NCBI RefSeq assembly: GCF_030253575.1 | Contig: NC_080564.1 | Coordinates: 4,136,501 to 4,200,500 of the forward strand | Length of the DNA: 64,000 bases | DNA from: Rhododendron vialii | Taxonomy: Eukaryota > Streptophyta > Magnoliopsida > Ericales > Ericaceae | Direction of reading: 5' to 3' | Part shown: piece after piece, positions 21,992 through 33,865 of the stretch | How positions within the stretch are numbered: the stretch's first letter is position 1 | Layout: every line of letters starts with the position of its first letter | Position numbers and translations under genes: made by a program | The notes under the pieces: generated by a model | What the model was told of the DNA's origin: nothing | Databases searched by the model: none | Seen by the model: the letters and a program-made list of their open reading frames with translations, nothing else

Positions 21992-22441
21992 ATGGCTGAC
22001 CAAGGCTTCCTCTACGACTTCCTAAAAAACCCCACCACCGAGAAACAAACCCACCAATCTTCTCGAGTCTTCCCGTGCCTCTACTGCTCTCGCCAGTTCT
22101 ACACCTCTCAAGCCCTCGGCGGCCACCAGAACGCCCACAAGCGCGAACGCGCCGCCGCGAGAAAGCCCTTCTCAGGCGACCCTGCTCCAACCACCGCGGA
22201 CCCAGGCTATTACAGTAATAACAACAATACCCAGATGATCAACGACGTCCCTTCTTTTGCTGCTGCGGCGGTGGACCCAAACGCTGCTTACTGGCTCGAG
22301 CCTAACCGATTCCCGTACTTCCAGTACGGCTCCGGCTCGGCCCACCTGGGCGTCTATGGCGGCGGCTCGACGTCGACTCCCGACTCTCTCTCCCCTACCG
22401 CTGACGACAGCGTAAACCTTGACCTTTCGCTCCGTTTGTAA
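21992..22441 (+). CDS. C2H2 zinc-finger protein with EAR repression motif
   Basis: Intronless 149-aa plant zinc-finger protein. A single Q-type finger has C29, C32, H45 and H49 with the plant-specific QALGGH at 40-45, embedded in [21 protein letters not shown] basic KRERAAARK follows. The C-terminus ends LDLSLRL (143-149), an EAR (DLN/LxLxL) motif that recruits TOPLESS-type corepressors. The middle is Asn/Ala/Gly-rich and disordered. Family knowledge places it with ZFP1/3/4/7, LATE FLOWERING or KNUCKLES-type repressors of development; which one cannot be settled here. The ATG follows a CT-rich leader and is the first in the frame. Confidence 0.93.
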   Translation: MADQGFLYDFLKNPTTEKQTHQSSRVFPCLYCSRQFYTSQALGGHQNAHKRERAAARKPFSGDPAPTTADPGYYSNNNNTQMINDVPSFAAAAVDPNAAYWLEPNRFPYFQYGSGSAHLGVYGGGSTSTPDSLSPTADDSVNLDLSLRL

Positions 22442-22928
22442 TGTGTCCTGTGTGAAGTTTGAAATGCTTGTGTTTTGGGATTTCTGTACGTTGTGGGTCT
22501 TGATCGATCAGTCGCTGAGGTTATTAACTTCTTTATCTGTTGTGGGTTTTGGATTAGCTTTTTACTAGTTTGAGAGAAAGTTGGGTTTCGTTTGGATTAG
22601 GTTTATAGTTTGATTTGGTTAATTATGATATGTGGTCTCTCCATCATGCGATGTGTTGAGTTGATGGTTGAGTTAACTTTGTTGGTTAGTTTTGCGGATT
22701 TGAAGTTATTGAAAGTGCTTTACATTTGAAAAAGTGTTTTAGAATATTGTGGTTTAAGTTTGTTTTTCGAATGGATTTACTTGACTTTTATGGAGGAGTT
22801 CATTTAAGATGGAGTATGTGACTTATGAAGTTCATTTATGATTTATGTCTCCAACTTGAAAGTCATGGAGCTATTGCTGCAAGCGTTTCATCATTCGTGC
22901 TTCTGTTGTTGTTGTTGATCGATCATGA

Positions 22929-22931
<3 letters not shown>

Positions 22932-23015
<84 letters not shown>
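22932..23015. repeat. Long CT microsatellite (about 42 units)
   Basis: Uninterrupted CT dinucleotides about 490 bp downstream of the zinc-finger stop codon. Repetitive Ser-Leu or Arg-Glu frames across it are artefacts. Confidence 0.95.
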
Positions 23016-23017
<2 letters not shown>

Positions 23018-23348
23018 ATAGATATACAGTATTTCTGTATGTAAAGCTTGTATAAGTTTGAAGGCGAGGGTAATTTGTTCATCTCCTTCCATTTTGCGCG
23101 TCAGCAGAGACAACTTGGCAAACAGTAGCCGTGGTTTTTCTCCTTATTTCTCCTTATTTTATGATTTTTGCGAAATTTTTGTTTTGAACAGGATTATTTT
23201 TTTGTGAAGTTGTGTCGTTGTGATGATGCTTTTCCTGGGTTTTGCTTGAATATTGAAGTAATTGCTGAAAAAAAAAAAAAGAAGAAGAAGAAGAAAAGTT
23301 AGAAAAAGTAAATAAAGCAGAAAAACTTTTCCTACCGGAGTACGTTCG

Positions 23349-23710
23349 GGTGTTCGGACAAATAAGCCACTTTGGCTTATTTTTTGTCTTTATTCATATT
23401 TTTTTCGTATCACTTGGCTTATTGTCATTTTTTTGGAGATTATTGCATCCTCACGTCAAGAGGAATCTAAAAAGTAAAAAATTTTAACCGAAATTCAATT
23501 TTTTTTGAATAAAGACGAAAAAAATCAATAAGCCAATTTTTTCGTCTTTATTCAAAAAAAATTGAATTTCGGTCAAAATTTTTTACTTTTTAGATTTCTC
23601 TTGTCGTGAGGATGCAATAATCCCTCAAAAAATGACAATAAGCCAAGTGATACGAAAAAATTTAAATAAGGACAAAAAATAAGCTACTGTAACTTATTTG
23701 TCCAAACGTT
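23349..23710. mobile_element. Large foldback (palindromic) element
   Basis: Two arms of about 175 bp face each other around a centre near 23530. For example TATCACTTGGCTTATTGTCA in the left arm is mirrored by TGACAATAAGCCAAGTGATA in the right, and GGACAAATAAG by CTTATTTGTCC at the ends. Arm identity looks very high. It would fold into one long hairpin if transcribed. The layout resembles the older foldback around 33866-34462. Confidence 0.85.
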
Positions 23711-24817
23711 TTAATCTTTGACGTATCCAAAATGCAAATTCAGACTTTGTTCGCATCCACTATCTGATGATGGAGTAGTGTATTTTTACCTTTAGTCCAG
23801 TTCTGAAAAGTGGGGAACAATGTATGGAATTTTTTACTGGTATGACGGGAGCTGACAAATTTTGGGAGTGTTTTTTAGGGTTCAGTCCTCTTTGAATCAG
23901 AAATTGTTAGTGTAGGGTACTAACTTATGGACCATTTTCTTGCTCACTCTCCGCCCTTGTTTTAACTAGATTCAAGTCATCGATTTTAAAAGATTGTGAT
24001 ATGTGAATTATTTTTTTTCATGTGAAAGAAACGAACTCATCATAGCGTATGAATAAGTTTCAATTTAAATTCTTTTCAAGATTAATTAATGTAAAATTTT
24101 CAGATTGCTTATCAATGTCTGATTGACTTTGATTGTTGCACGTGTCAATTTATAAATCGAAACCTAGAAAAGAACGGTTTGGATTTTCGAATTAGGGTTG
24201 TGAAACTCATGTTATTAAAGTGGCGTGATTGAGAGAGGTGTGGTTAGAATGAATAATAAACTGTACTAGTATTGCCGGATACTTTTCTGTTCTATTTTGT
24301 CGAGAATAAGAACATCATGATCATAAGGTGTAGATCCGGGGATGCTGCCGAGCATGCAGCTCCCTGCTGAATGGGTGTAGAGCAGCCGATTCGATTGCTC
24401 ATCTTGGCACGGACAACTCGAATCGAATCTAAGCAGGTACAAATCACATACAAATCTGAATCGTCCGTTGCTTGATTAAGATTTAAGCCATCAATTGCCA
24501 AAACAAATGGCCGGATCGACCACTTTGCAAGAAGATGTTTGGCGGCATGAGGTAATGCATACGGCGGGTATTAATTATTACTGTCTGAAATGTAACTTTA
24601 TAATTATCCACGTGCATTAGTATATTATGCATGGCCTATGGTTCCCGCCTGTGGAAAAAAAATAAAATAAAGGTTTATTTGATAAAGAGCTCCATTTTGT
24701 TTTAAATGTTCTTCACGATTTTGATTTTGTCGTTCTAGCATATAACAGGATTTTGTCCTCTGAAACATGCCATCAACTATTGAAGTTTGGGTTACTATCA
24801 GAAAATGAACCAGTCTA

Positions 24818-25186
24818 TCCACACAGATAAAAATGCACAGATTGTGCACAGATTTTTTTATGGGGCCCACCACGGGTCCCACACAAATGATCCGAGCCGT
24901 TCATTAAATTTAAAACACTTTTTCAAGGGTTCATATGAAAAATAAACTCAATCAGATACCTATAAGTTCTCGATCTAATCATCTAACTTTTCATTAAGAT
25001 TTCAAGAAAATGAAAAGTTAAATAATTTGATCGAATACTTATAAGTATCGTATTAAGATGATTTTTCACGGGGACCATCGAAAAAGTGTTTTACATTCAA
25101 TGAACGGTTTGGATCATTTGTGTGGGACCCATGATGGCCCCACAAAAAAATTTGTGCACAATCTGTGCATATAGTATCTGTGTGGA
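24818..25186. mobile_element. Foldback MITE family C, copy 1
   Basis: About 370 bp with inverted ends TCCACACAGATA / TATCTGTGTGGA and long subterminal symmetry around GTGCACAGATTTTTTTATGG, TGGGTCCCACACAAATGATC and TTTTCAAGGG. A second copy with the same order of words is at 63010-63370. Confidence 0.82.
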
Positions 25187-25263
25187 CAGATTTTCTGTCA
25201 GAAAATTAGCATATGGTTGACACCGCGTCCAATGGGAAATAAAAATGCCAAAATCAATAGAGA

Positions 25264-25448
25264 ATTGATTTTCACACTCCCCTTTTATTCAAATGCACTA
25301 CTTTTTGTTGTTTTGTAGTGATGTAAAATTACATGATTTCCCTTCTTTTGTGTGAAGAAAAAATGTATGAAGGGTAGTTTTGTAATTCTACACGAATAAA
25401 AACAAAAAATGGGGTGCACTTGGGCAAAAGGAGAGCGTAAAAATCAAT
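25264..25448. mobile_element. MITE family A, copy 2
   Basis: Ends ATTGATTTTCACACTCCCCT and GGAGAGCGTAAAAATCAAT are inverted copies. Same family as 11103-11312, sharing the ends and the GTGATG...TTACA.TG.TTT...CTTTTGTGTGAA core. Confidence 0.72.
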
Positions 25449-25683
25449 TTAGTACATTGTATTGGTGTTTTACAAGTTTTAGTATTAACAAAAACAGTTT
25501 TTGCATTAACAATAATCCCGTCCAATTCATAAAATGTTTCTAACAAAAGGAGAGAGGACATGGAAAGGGATCAAGCAGATCAAAACTTCGCATAAGATGC
25601 CCCTTTGAGTACATCTAAATAAAGCCAAAGAAATTGTAAACAACATAACCACTCAAGATTTTGTAGTATAAGGGTACAAAATA

Positions 25684-25738
<55 letters not shown>
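25684..25738. repeat. CT microsatellite
   Basis: About 27 CT units with one CC interruption. It directly precedes the LINE-like fragment. Confidence 0.9.
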
Positions 25739-25740
<2 letters not shown>

Positions 25741-25744
25741 TAGG

Positions 25745-26436
25745 CCTAGCTGCCTCCCTCCCTCCCCTAGGGTTTCCACCCTATGATGGGCGGCGTGAGG
25801 GGGAGTGGGGGGGAGCGTTCTCCATTAACGTTTCCTCTGCCTCCCCTTTTACATCTTCGTCAACCTCCTCCGCCATCCTCTTTCACAACCTCCTCTCCGT
25901 CTCGCCTCCCTCTAGCCGCCTCTGTCGCTGTCTTGAAGCTCTAGGATCGCCTCAACTGGCTTGAAGTTGTCCACAACCGGGACCCCGTCCAGATCCAACC
26001 ACAACGCCTTGCTATTAATGTTCCGGCGACCAAGGCGATCGGGTTGCAGAGTCCGATGTAAGAGGTTGGAGAACAAGGTCCGACCTAGAGTTGATTTGGA
26101 GAAAAGAAGGTTGGGTTGTCTAATCCGGTGGCTTTCTTTTTTCTTTCTAGCTTTCTGTTGTGAATTGTGATGTCTCGCTTGCGAGAGTTTCTCCCCTTCG
26201 GGGGTCTTCCTAACCCTTTTGGGTGTAGTGTGTCTTTCTTTCTTTGATGTTGGTGGTGTGAGTTTTGTGTGAGGTATTGCACCTCAGTGGCCTTTGTAAG
26301 GAGTTTGGAAGTAGATCTTTCCTCGTAAGAGTTTATCTATCTGGTTGGCTATTCTCACTCTTCAAGGAAAAATATGCCATTTGATGTTCTCTCTTGGTTA
26401 TTAATGAAATTTCTAAACTTTTGGAGAAAAAAAACT
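25745..26436 (+). mobile_element. Probable internally deleted LINE-like fragment
   Basis: Begins GC-rich (CTGCCTCCCTCCCTCCCCTA, then AGGGTTTCCACCC) as plant L1 5' leaders often do. It passes through a short low-complexity region and ends TTATTAATGAAATTTCTAAA...GGAGAAAAAAAA, like a LINE 3' tail with poly(A). No reverse transcriptase is present and the target duplication is unclear. Confidence 0.35.
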
Positions 26437-26741
26437 AGTCGGTAGAAAGTACTACTATTATTGTTTTACAAAAAGAGGGAGTACACTATTGGAAATTACA
26501 AAAATGCTACAGATACAAATTTGGACATAGACTCGGATGCTAAGGTGTGGGGAGCTGTTAGGTGGTATGGATCCCAGATACACTGCAGGATCCACCTTCT
26601 TCGAACTGTTCCAGACGTCTTTGTCCGTAGCATTACTCTTGAAACGAAACACAAGTCATGCCGGTATGATTTTGCGGAATCAATGCAGATTACATTGTAT
26701 AGGCCAAACTTCAAGATGATCAACCTCTTTTTGGAACAAAT

Positions 26742-29700
26742 TCAACCACTGATTCTAACATCCGGAACTTCACTTGCCTTCACAAACCGACCCTTCACTC
26801 TGTTTCTAGTGTCAGCTCTGGCCTTCCTCGACTCATAACGGATGTGTTTGTCAAATCTGTCACGCAATGTTAAAGCAATTTGTTAGAACATGGGCAATCA
26901 ACAGAGAACTCAAGAAATAATAGGAAATTAAAGTTGGGAATTGTACCTTCGAGTTTTCTTCTTCTCTTTGTAGCGCATCATGGCATTGCCTCTGTTCTGT
27001 GCCATCAGCTCCGGGTCATAGTTAGGTGTTGCGGTTTGTAAATTCCTAGACAGAAAAGGGTGTTCCTTGAACTGGATATTGCTGATGCTAGTGTATGGGT
27101 TGGGTTCATAGAACCTACATTCGAGCACAGGAACGCTATTGCAATCTGCTGTATTACCTTCGGCTTTTGTAGCTCTGCAGCTTGATATTACCTGATTCTT
27201 TGAGCGATTCTGCATTATTTCCAATGAAGTTGATTACAAAAAAAGAACGACATTGGAAATAAAGTGAACGGAAGGTGAATAATGGGAAGATATTGCACTA
27301 ACAGATTGTATAATAGGTTCGTACACCCATCTAGAGTTTGTTTCTTGGTGGCAAAATAGCACACAACCAACACATTATATAAAAAAGGACGTAAAATGTA
27401 CCATTATCACTGTAGTGCTATATATTGAGAGGTTCTCTCCCCATTTTGCATATATCATACACATTGTAGAAGTCTTTTTATGAACTTCTCGATATCAGCA
27501 TAGACAAACAGAACCCAAGCGTAGAGAGAAGATTTTGCACGCATTCTATACAAGTGCACAACAAATGGTGGTATCACTATAAGTAAGTTTTTAACATGCA
27601 TCCCCCTTAGTTATTTCAGGTGAAGTTCCTATGCTTTCATTAGACTGCAAGACTTAAATGCTTCATATCAACTGAATTACTCAAACATATGTGAGGAACT
27701 CTTAATGCGAATACAATCTCACAATGACGTTAAAAAGAATCAACAATTGCCACGCATTTGATGGTACAACCCAACAAACATCCTTTACAGAGAATCAGTA
27801 CTCTGTTCTTTGGGTTTAGAAAGCTAGACCTGACCAACAGGTAAGAGTAAAAGATGGACCAGTGATCTAGTCACAACTAATAGAAACCAAATAGAGGTTC
27901 AAAGAACAGCTTCACACTACTGCGTGAATAGCTCTGACATCAAAAGTTCCTTTGTCTCTCCAATCCTGAATCATTATATTAGCAACTTAAAGAAACATCA
28001 AGCAGCCAGCCAAAGTTCTCAATATTGTCTGCCAGACAATAAGCGCAATGTGCAATTCAGATACCAATTGGAAGTAGTTCAATAATAGAACTTTTACCGA
28101 AAAAAATGAGGTGCTCAGTGACTCAGAATGTCTAACCTGTTGCAATGGCATACCCTGGTATATTGTAGCACAATTCATCTCATACATGTCTTCCATCACT
28201 TCTGTCGTTGCCAAGGAAGTTTCCTTTATGAAGTCATTATAGTTCTCGATCATATATTCTGAATTCTCTGAATCGTATCCTATTGCAGCATGAGCAGGTT
28301 CATCGCAATCTCGTGATCTTCCTGAATGAAAATTCCAAACCTGCAGAGTACATATGATGGTTACCAGTAGCACATGGCTAATGTCATATAGTCTAGTTTA
28401 AAGTGCAATGCCATTTCCTTAAAAGCACTAACAAAAAAAATCACGTGTTTCACAACAAAGCAAGATGAGCAGAAGAAATGAGAAATAGGTGCAAACTGCA
28501 AACAGAAACTCAAATGTGAAGGCAAAGCATCCTTTTAAATATAAATCCTGCAGACAAATTGCGATTACTTCTCCCAATCAGTCCAACCAAATGATCACTA
28601 GTACATACTCCAGTAGAGTCTAAAATGCAGTTTCCCACCCAATGGTTTACGAAGCAACAAATAATACGGATGTACGCTAGCCACTAAAATGTAAATCGGA
28701 CCACAGGCTGAAAACTGAAAACCCATTTACCATAATGTATCAAAAAATAGGACAGAGATTCATTTACAAAGCTAGGCAGGAGAGCCAGTCAATAAATAAT
28801 TGCAGAATGTTCTCAAAATAAAAAACAAGTACTGACTTTATAACTGTGGGTAGAGCTTAAACAGGCTATTATTCTCAAGATGGAAGGGATGCTAGGCAGA
28901 CATCTAACACTACGCATGACTAGAAAACTAAGGCCTCAGGAATGTCCAATCGGGTACTGCTCCCGCTCATATGCTTGAATTTTGATTCTGGTTACAGCAC
29001 AGAATGTACGCACAATTTATCAATTCTCTACTGCAAAAAGTTCTTGTTTCTTGCTTTTCATTTTGTATGCATTTTTATCCAAACCGGCAATAAATTCAAC
29101 ATTCAAATTAGAATACAAGCCATTCTAGAAAATCAGTAATAAATAGGCAATTTATGATAATCAGTAGTTTGAGCTCAAACCTGCGGTGGCATCTGATACG
29201 TGGGATTACAACTCCCCATATTCCTAACTTCCTCAACACAGCCATTTTCTCCAGAATCCATTCGCGTTGGTAGCATAAGCAGAGAGGTAAGCCTTGTTTG
29301 CTGATGCAACAACTCCTCATCATACCCATTATCAAATTCAACACCCTGCGAACTCTCCTCCTCACCACATCGATCTGGAGATCCAACTTCCATTTCAACC
29401 CCACCTCTCTCCACCTTCACCCTTTCCCTTAAAGCCAACTCCTCCAACTGCTTACGCATCATATTCTTGTACCTCCCACAACCCGAATTCTTCAACGTCG
29501 ACACATCAAAACTCGGAACGCTATCAAAACCAGAGTCCTCCCTGCGGGATCAGAGCAAGTACTTTTGATTAGTGGGCCATAACTAATATCCATACGCAAA
29601 GATATTTTTTATATTTACTAATCACAACAATAACATTAACTACATTAAGACGTCAATTCTATGATAGGTATACACAAATAAATCTAGTTTACTTTAATTG

Positions 29701-30668
29701 GTTCCAAAGACTTGTTATATTTTGAAAACTATGCATGATAGCTAGCCTCGTTCGTAATTCTATTATCAATCCTCGAAAAGATGAGAGCAATTGCGGTTTC
29801 TATCCTTGAAGCTAGAGTTGCAAACGAGCCGAGCATTTGAGGTGTTCGAGCTCGGCTCGTTCAAAACTAGCAAGGCTCGAACTAGCTCGACCTCGAATTG
29901 AACCAAAATAATCAAGCTCGGCTCGTTCGTTTACTATTGATGTTCGAGCTGATTTGTTTACTAAATGAGCGTCTATGACAAGATGAGCCTCCGTCAACAA
30001 GCCAAACTTCTATAAACGAGCAGATTTACAAGTAATTCGACCACAGCTTTTTACTAAACGAGCATAAAACTCAAGCTAAACTCATTTACTAAACGAGCCG
30101 AGCTGATAACAAGCCCTCCCAGCCTGGAGGGTTTGTTTACAGCCTTACTTGAAGCAAGTTGGGTCAACTTTACACCTATTGTAGTTCAAAATAGTAAAAT
30201 TGGGCTAGTGACGCGCTTGTACCTTAAATCTCGAAAACTCAAGGCCGTAGACTTGTACACAGTTGAATAATCACTCGAACGAGTATGAGGCTTCAAATCG
30301 ATTCCCCAAGCCGCAGCGAGCTCAACCGCCGACGGAGTGCCGGAGAACCCCCCAACGGCGACGCGGCGGCGAGGATCCGAGACGGCGGAGGAGTCGCCGC
30401 CGTGAGGGTCCCGATCGCAGCCGGTGCACAGCACGAGCCCGTCGGTGGAGCAGCGGACGGAGACCGGCCCCGACCGGCAGTTGTCGCAGATCGGCGACCG
30501 CACGTGCTTGATGGAGAGGGCGTTGGCCGAGTGCACCTGCTGGTCGCAGAACAAACACAGCTTAGCTGAGTCGGCTCTGCAGTACAGCACGGCGTATTCA
30601 TGGTTGCAGAAATCGCAATTGGATATCTCTGGTGGTGGTGGTGGTTTGTTGTAGTTCTTCTTGTCCAT
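26742..30668 (-). CDS. CONSTANS-like BBX protein (group IV, COL14/15-like)
   Basis: Predicted 462-aa zinc-finger transcription regulator. Exons: 30668-30223, 29541-29181, 28340-28137, 27209-26947 and 26856-26742, with GT-AG borders and continuous phase. B-box 1 (about 18-60) reads [20 protein letters not shown] and [16 protein letters not shown]-box 2 (about 61-100) reads [20 protein letters not shown] and [11 protein letters not shown], followed by [20 protein letters not shown] as in COL9-15 relatives. The CCT domain (about 410-451) is split by the last intron: [15 protein letters not shown], then [20 protein letters not shown] and [14 protein letters not shown] proteins act in light and flowering regulation; the specific role is not known. 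Intron 1 contains a hAT MITE. On the coding strand a GA tract lies 28 bp before the ATG. Confidence 0.94.
29813..30147. mobile_element. hAT-like MITE (GAGCTCG family) with perfect target duplication
   Basis: 335-bp element with ends TAGAGTTGCAAACGAGCC and GGTTTGTTTACAGCCTTA, rich in GAGCTCGGCTCG words. CTTGAAGC flanks both sides (29805-29812 and 30148-30155). Relatives lie at 33964-34189, 41941-42200 and probably 62613-62783. It sits in intron 1 of the CONSTANS-like gene. Confidence 0.88.
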
Positions 30669-30693
30669 CTTACTGAGGAGAATTCCTCACAAA

Positions 30694-30695
<2 letters not shown>

Positions 30696-30724
<29 letters not shown>
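30696..30724. promoter_or_regulatory. GA tract in the CONSTANS-like 5' leader
   Basis: On the coding strand, about 14 GA units end 28 bp upstream of the ATG. A further GA tract is at 30911-30935 on the plus strand. A BPC-type GAGA site is possible; this is inference. Confidence 0.5.
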
Positions 30725-30728
<4 letters not shown>

Positions 30729-31299
30729 ATGGAGTATTGTGTATGTCTGGGAAGAAGAGTAGAAAGAAGTGTCGGTAGAGATGAGGAGACGGTGAAAGTA
30801 CAGATACTATTTGGATTAGAGGCACATCACATATGGATGTGATATAGTATCTATTATGGAGGGAGAGAGAGAGCGAGAGAGAAGTAAGGAGGGAAATTCG
30901 AGACGTGTGGAGAGAGAGAGAGAGAGAGAGAGAGACGAAGAAGAAGAGGAGGAGGAGGGGTTCACCTCCGGTCCAGTTTGGTAGGAGTATGATCCAGTTT
31001 GATCTAGTTTTTTTTTTATTTGCTGGCCATTTAGGGCTTGATTTAATGATTCGAATTGTTCATATTGTGCTGATAAAATAAAATAAAAAAGCTGTTCGTA
31101 TAACAGAATTTCGAGATACGAGTAACCATGCCAAAAACCGTTCATTTTTTTATTAATCTCCAATTCGAACACAACTTGCAACAATAATGTTCTTATCCAG
31201 TATCCTAAACACCTTTTTTATATAAAAAAACTCTGCTCCAATCACGGATCAATGTGAATCCAAGCACGACGAATTTTGACGTGATTACTTATGTTTTGT

Positions 31300-31440
31300 T
31301 CCTGAACGTAAAATAAGTATTTATTTTTTAAAAATGCAATTTCAAGCTCAAATATAATGTGTTTACACAAATAATTTTCCTACCAATATAAATATTGTTT
31401 AATAAATCTCGTACAGTCAAGTTCTACAATACAAAAATAT
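31300..31440. mobile_element. Foldback MITE family B, partial copy 2
   Basis: The core CAATTTCAAGCTCAAATATA...CAAATAATTTTCCTACCAAT matches 13857-14108 in the same orientation. Arms are not complete. Confidence 0.55.
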
Positions 31441-32460
31441 TTAAATTATTTAAATGGGCCCGCCAATCAAGAAATGGACCGAACTATACATGAGCCGAAT
31501 CGGAGGAGGAGATGGATATTGAACTTTTTTGTTGATTTTTTGGAAAATGAGATATTTTTGGGATATTTTGAGGAGGACGGGGGATATTTTACAGTCTCTT
31601 TTTTTGGTCGTTGGAAATTGGGATATTTATTTAAGAAAGCACTCCTATCTAGATAGCGTAATGCTAAGGTACCGACTAAAAAGGTATCGATAGTTACCGA
31701 TTATTTGCGAGACTCGTTTTGGAGTCTCGCATTAATGATTTGAACTATTGATTATTTTTAAAATAATTTTTTGAGTACATCTGTAAAATTTAAGCTGAAT
31801 AAATTATATACAAATGTTTCATCCAATTGTCAAATATTTCATTCAGAATCAAAAATCCTGAATTCTAAAAGAAAAATTGAACATTGGATCAATCATTTAT
31901 ATTTATTACATTGAGTTGGAATTTTACATTTGAACTTGAAAAATTATTTAAAAAATAATTAACGGTTTAGATTATTTATGCGAAATCTAAAAGTGAGGCC
32001 CACAGATGGCGGGTACCCATCGGTTTCGGAAACTATAGCCGGCCTCGTCTAGCCTGGAAGCGGGAGAAGAGGGGTCCGCACGTGAATAAATATCGGCACT
32101 TTTTTGGGCCATGCTGGCACATGAGAAGTGCTTGTCGTCTTGCAAGCTTTTTGGATTTTATCTCCGTCCACTTGGCTCATGTGGTTTGGTCGGGAGTAAT
32201 TATCCAGTGGTCCCGTTGTCTACGTGTTATTCCCAATCATTTGCGTCGTAAAAAAATATATTACGGTTGGAATATTGTCATTCACTTTTCTTAGATGGTT
32301 GAGAGATAATGAATAACGCACATTGTATGATGGTGATTTTTTTTTATTTTTACGTAAAATACCACATAACAATGCAATATAGTACTCCAAGAGTACCAAA
32401 TGATTGGCCATTGTGTGGGTATAGTTCTTTTTTTAAGATATGGGATTGGGTTTCGCACAT

Positions 32461-32700
32461 ACTCCCTCGGTTCTAAATTATTGGTTTTCTTTTCTTTTTT
32501 GGAATCTCAAAAGATTAGTTATATATTTTAATTTATAATATTTTTTATATCAAATATAGATCTTTTTTGATAAATCTCAATAAATTCTATTATACAAAAT
32601 TCTTAAAATCACTTAAAAGATTATAGATTATAAAATATAATCAATTGAAAAATGACGCGTACTCTCAAAGGTGACCAACGTTTTTGGTACAGAGGGAGCA
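32461..32700. mobile_element. Stowaway-like MITE
   Basis: Left end ACTCCCTCGGTTCTAAAT and right end TTTTTGGTACAGAGGGAGC are imperfect inverted repeats of the CTCCCTC.GTTCC type common in plant Tc1/mariner-related MITEs. The interior is AT-rich. Confidence 0.65.
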
Positions 32701-32737
32701 CTAGACTTTACACGTATGGGCCTAGTCTAATTTTAAG

Positions 32738-32939
32738 CAAAAATGCTACACACGCAACGGTTGTATAAAATACAATACACAACCAATCTCTAGCAGTCTA
32801 TTGCTATAATAAATAGCCAGAATTCACTCAAAAACATTTTCTTGGAAGAGTTTGTTTAAAATCTAGACCATCCAAATACATCTGAATGGTCAGAATTATG
32901 CACACAACCAACACAACAGTTGTGCAAGTATCATTTTTG
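32738..32939. mobile_element. Short MITE with 28-bp inverted ends
   Basis: Left end GCAAAAATGCTACACACGCA then ACGGTTGT. The right end reads as the inverted copy ACAACAGTTGTGCAAGTATC then ATTTTTG. The interior is unremarkable. Confidence 0.7.
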
Positions 32940-32965
32940 AATTTTAAGTGGGAGGTTTTTTGAGT

Positions 32966-33098
32966 AATTTTGTCACTCCCTAAACTAACAACCGCATTTC
33001 CTTTTGAGAGTGCCAAAATTAATTCCATTCCATAATGGACTTGATTTTGACACTCTCAAAAGAAAATGCGGTTATTAATTTGGAGAGTGCCAAAATTA
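32966..33098. mobile_element. 131-bp palindromic MITE
   Basis: The arm AATTTTGTCACTCCCTAAAC..AACCGCATTTCCTTTTGAGA is mirrored by TCTCAAAAGAAAATGCGGTT..TTGGAGAGTGCCAAAATT, with only about 25 bp between the arms. It would form a nearly complete hairpin. It lies 26 bp after another MITE. Confidence 0.82.
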
Positions 33099-33302
33099 TT
33101 ATTATTACTATTTTTTTTTTTTTTTTGGGTTAAGTGGGAGTTGGACAGCTCACATCGAGCTGGGTTTCAAGTCAGACTAGACTTCACACATATGGGCCAG
33201 GCTCAACCGGTAGGCGTCAAGTGGGCACGGCAACACATCAACTACGGGCTTTGGCACGATTGCCTTGTGTATTTTTGGGTTGCGATGTTGGCGAGCCGAA
33301 TC

Positions 33303-33490
33303 AATAATGCATAAAAAATTGACGTAAAACTAACAAAATATGTATTTTTTAATAAATAGACAAAAAAATCCATAAAACTTAGCGGAACAAAGCCTAATAA
33401 TTCATAAAAAAATTGACGTAAAACTAACAAAATATGTATTTTTTAATAAATAGACAAAAAAATCCATAAAACTTAGCGGAACAAAGCCTA
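33303..33490. repeat. 94-bp tandem duplication
   Basis: Two almost identical copies with period 94 (GACGTAAAACTAACAAAATA at 33321 and 33415). They differ mainly at the 5' edge of the unit, so the duplication is probably recent. Confidence 0.92.
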
Positions 33491-33554
33491 AGCATCAGTG
33501 TGATCGGGACGCATGAAATGAGTTAATTCGCTTTACGTCACCCAAAAGTCAAAT

Positions 33555-33805
33555 GCAATAAGGCCCCGATCCAGAAACCTTCTTAAAAAATAAGCAGCTT
33601 ATTACACATTTTCAAACTCAAAAATAAAGTAAATGAAAAATAATTTTTCAATTTTTTTTGCATCGTATAAAAGATCTCATCGAGATCTTTCAAACAAGAT
33701 CCATATTGCATATTTTTAGATTTCAACAAGCTCGTAATTTTTGAACTTGAAATTGTTTTCTTAAAAAATAAGGACTTTTTTTGAGTTCTGTAACGGACCC
33801 TAAGT
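33555..33805. mobile_element. Foldback MITE family B, copy 3 (inverted)
   Basis: CAATTTTTTTTGCATCGTAT and GAGATCTTTCAAACAAGATC are the reverse complement of the centre of 13857-14108. The ends near CTTCTTAAAAAATAAG and CTTAAAAAATAAGGAC are direct words of the two arms. Confidence 0.65.
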
Positions 33806-33865
33806 AGAGTATCTTTCTCACTTATAAATGAAATCCATGGACATTGATGTCAACCCCTTTGATCC

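Larger units (their letters stand above)
22442..26741. other. Intergenic stretch between zinc-finger and CONSTANS-like genes
   Basis: Contains a long CT tract (22932-23015), a large palindrome (23349-23710), two MITEs (24818-25186 and 25264-25448), another CT tract (25684-25738) and a probable LINE-derived fragment (about 25745-26436). The segments 22450-22930 and 23720-24810 show nothing recognisable. The last 250 bp are probably the 3' UTR of the CONSTANS-like gene. Confidence 0.5.

Noticed and set aside
22825-23113. Ser-Leu and Arg-Glu repeat proteins
   Set aside because: They are translations of the CT microsatellite. The same applies at 30600-30842, 41700-41760, 47817-48214, 48571-48908 and 60629-61178.
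30263-30654. GC-rich plus-strand frames of 76-94 codons
   Set aside because: Shadows of CONSTANS-like exon 1, whose B-box coding strand is minus.
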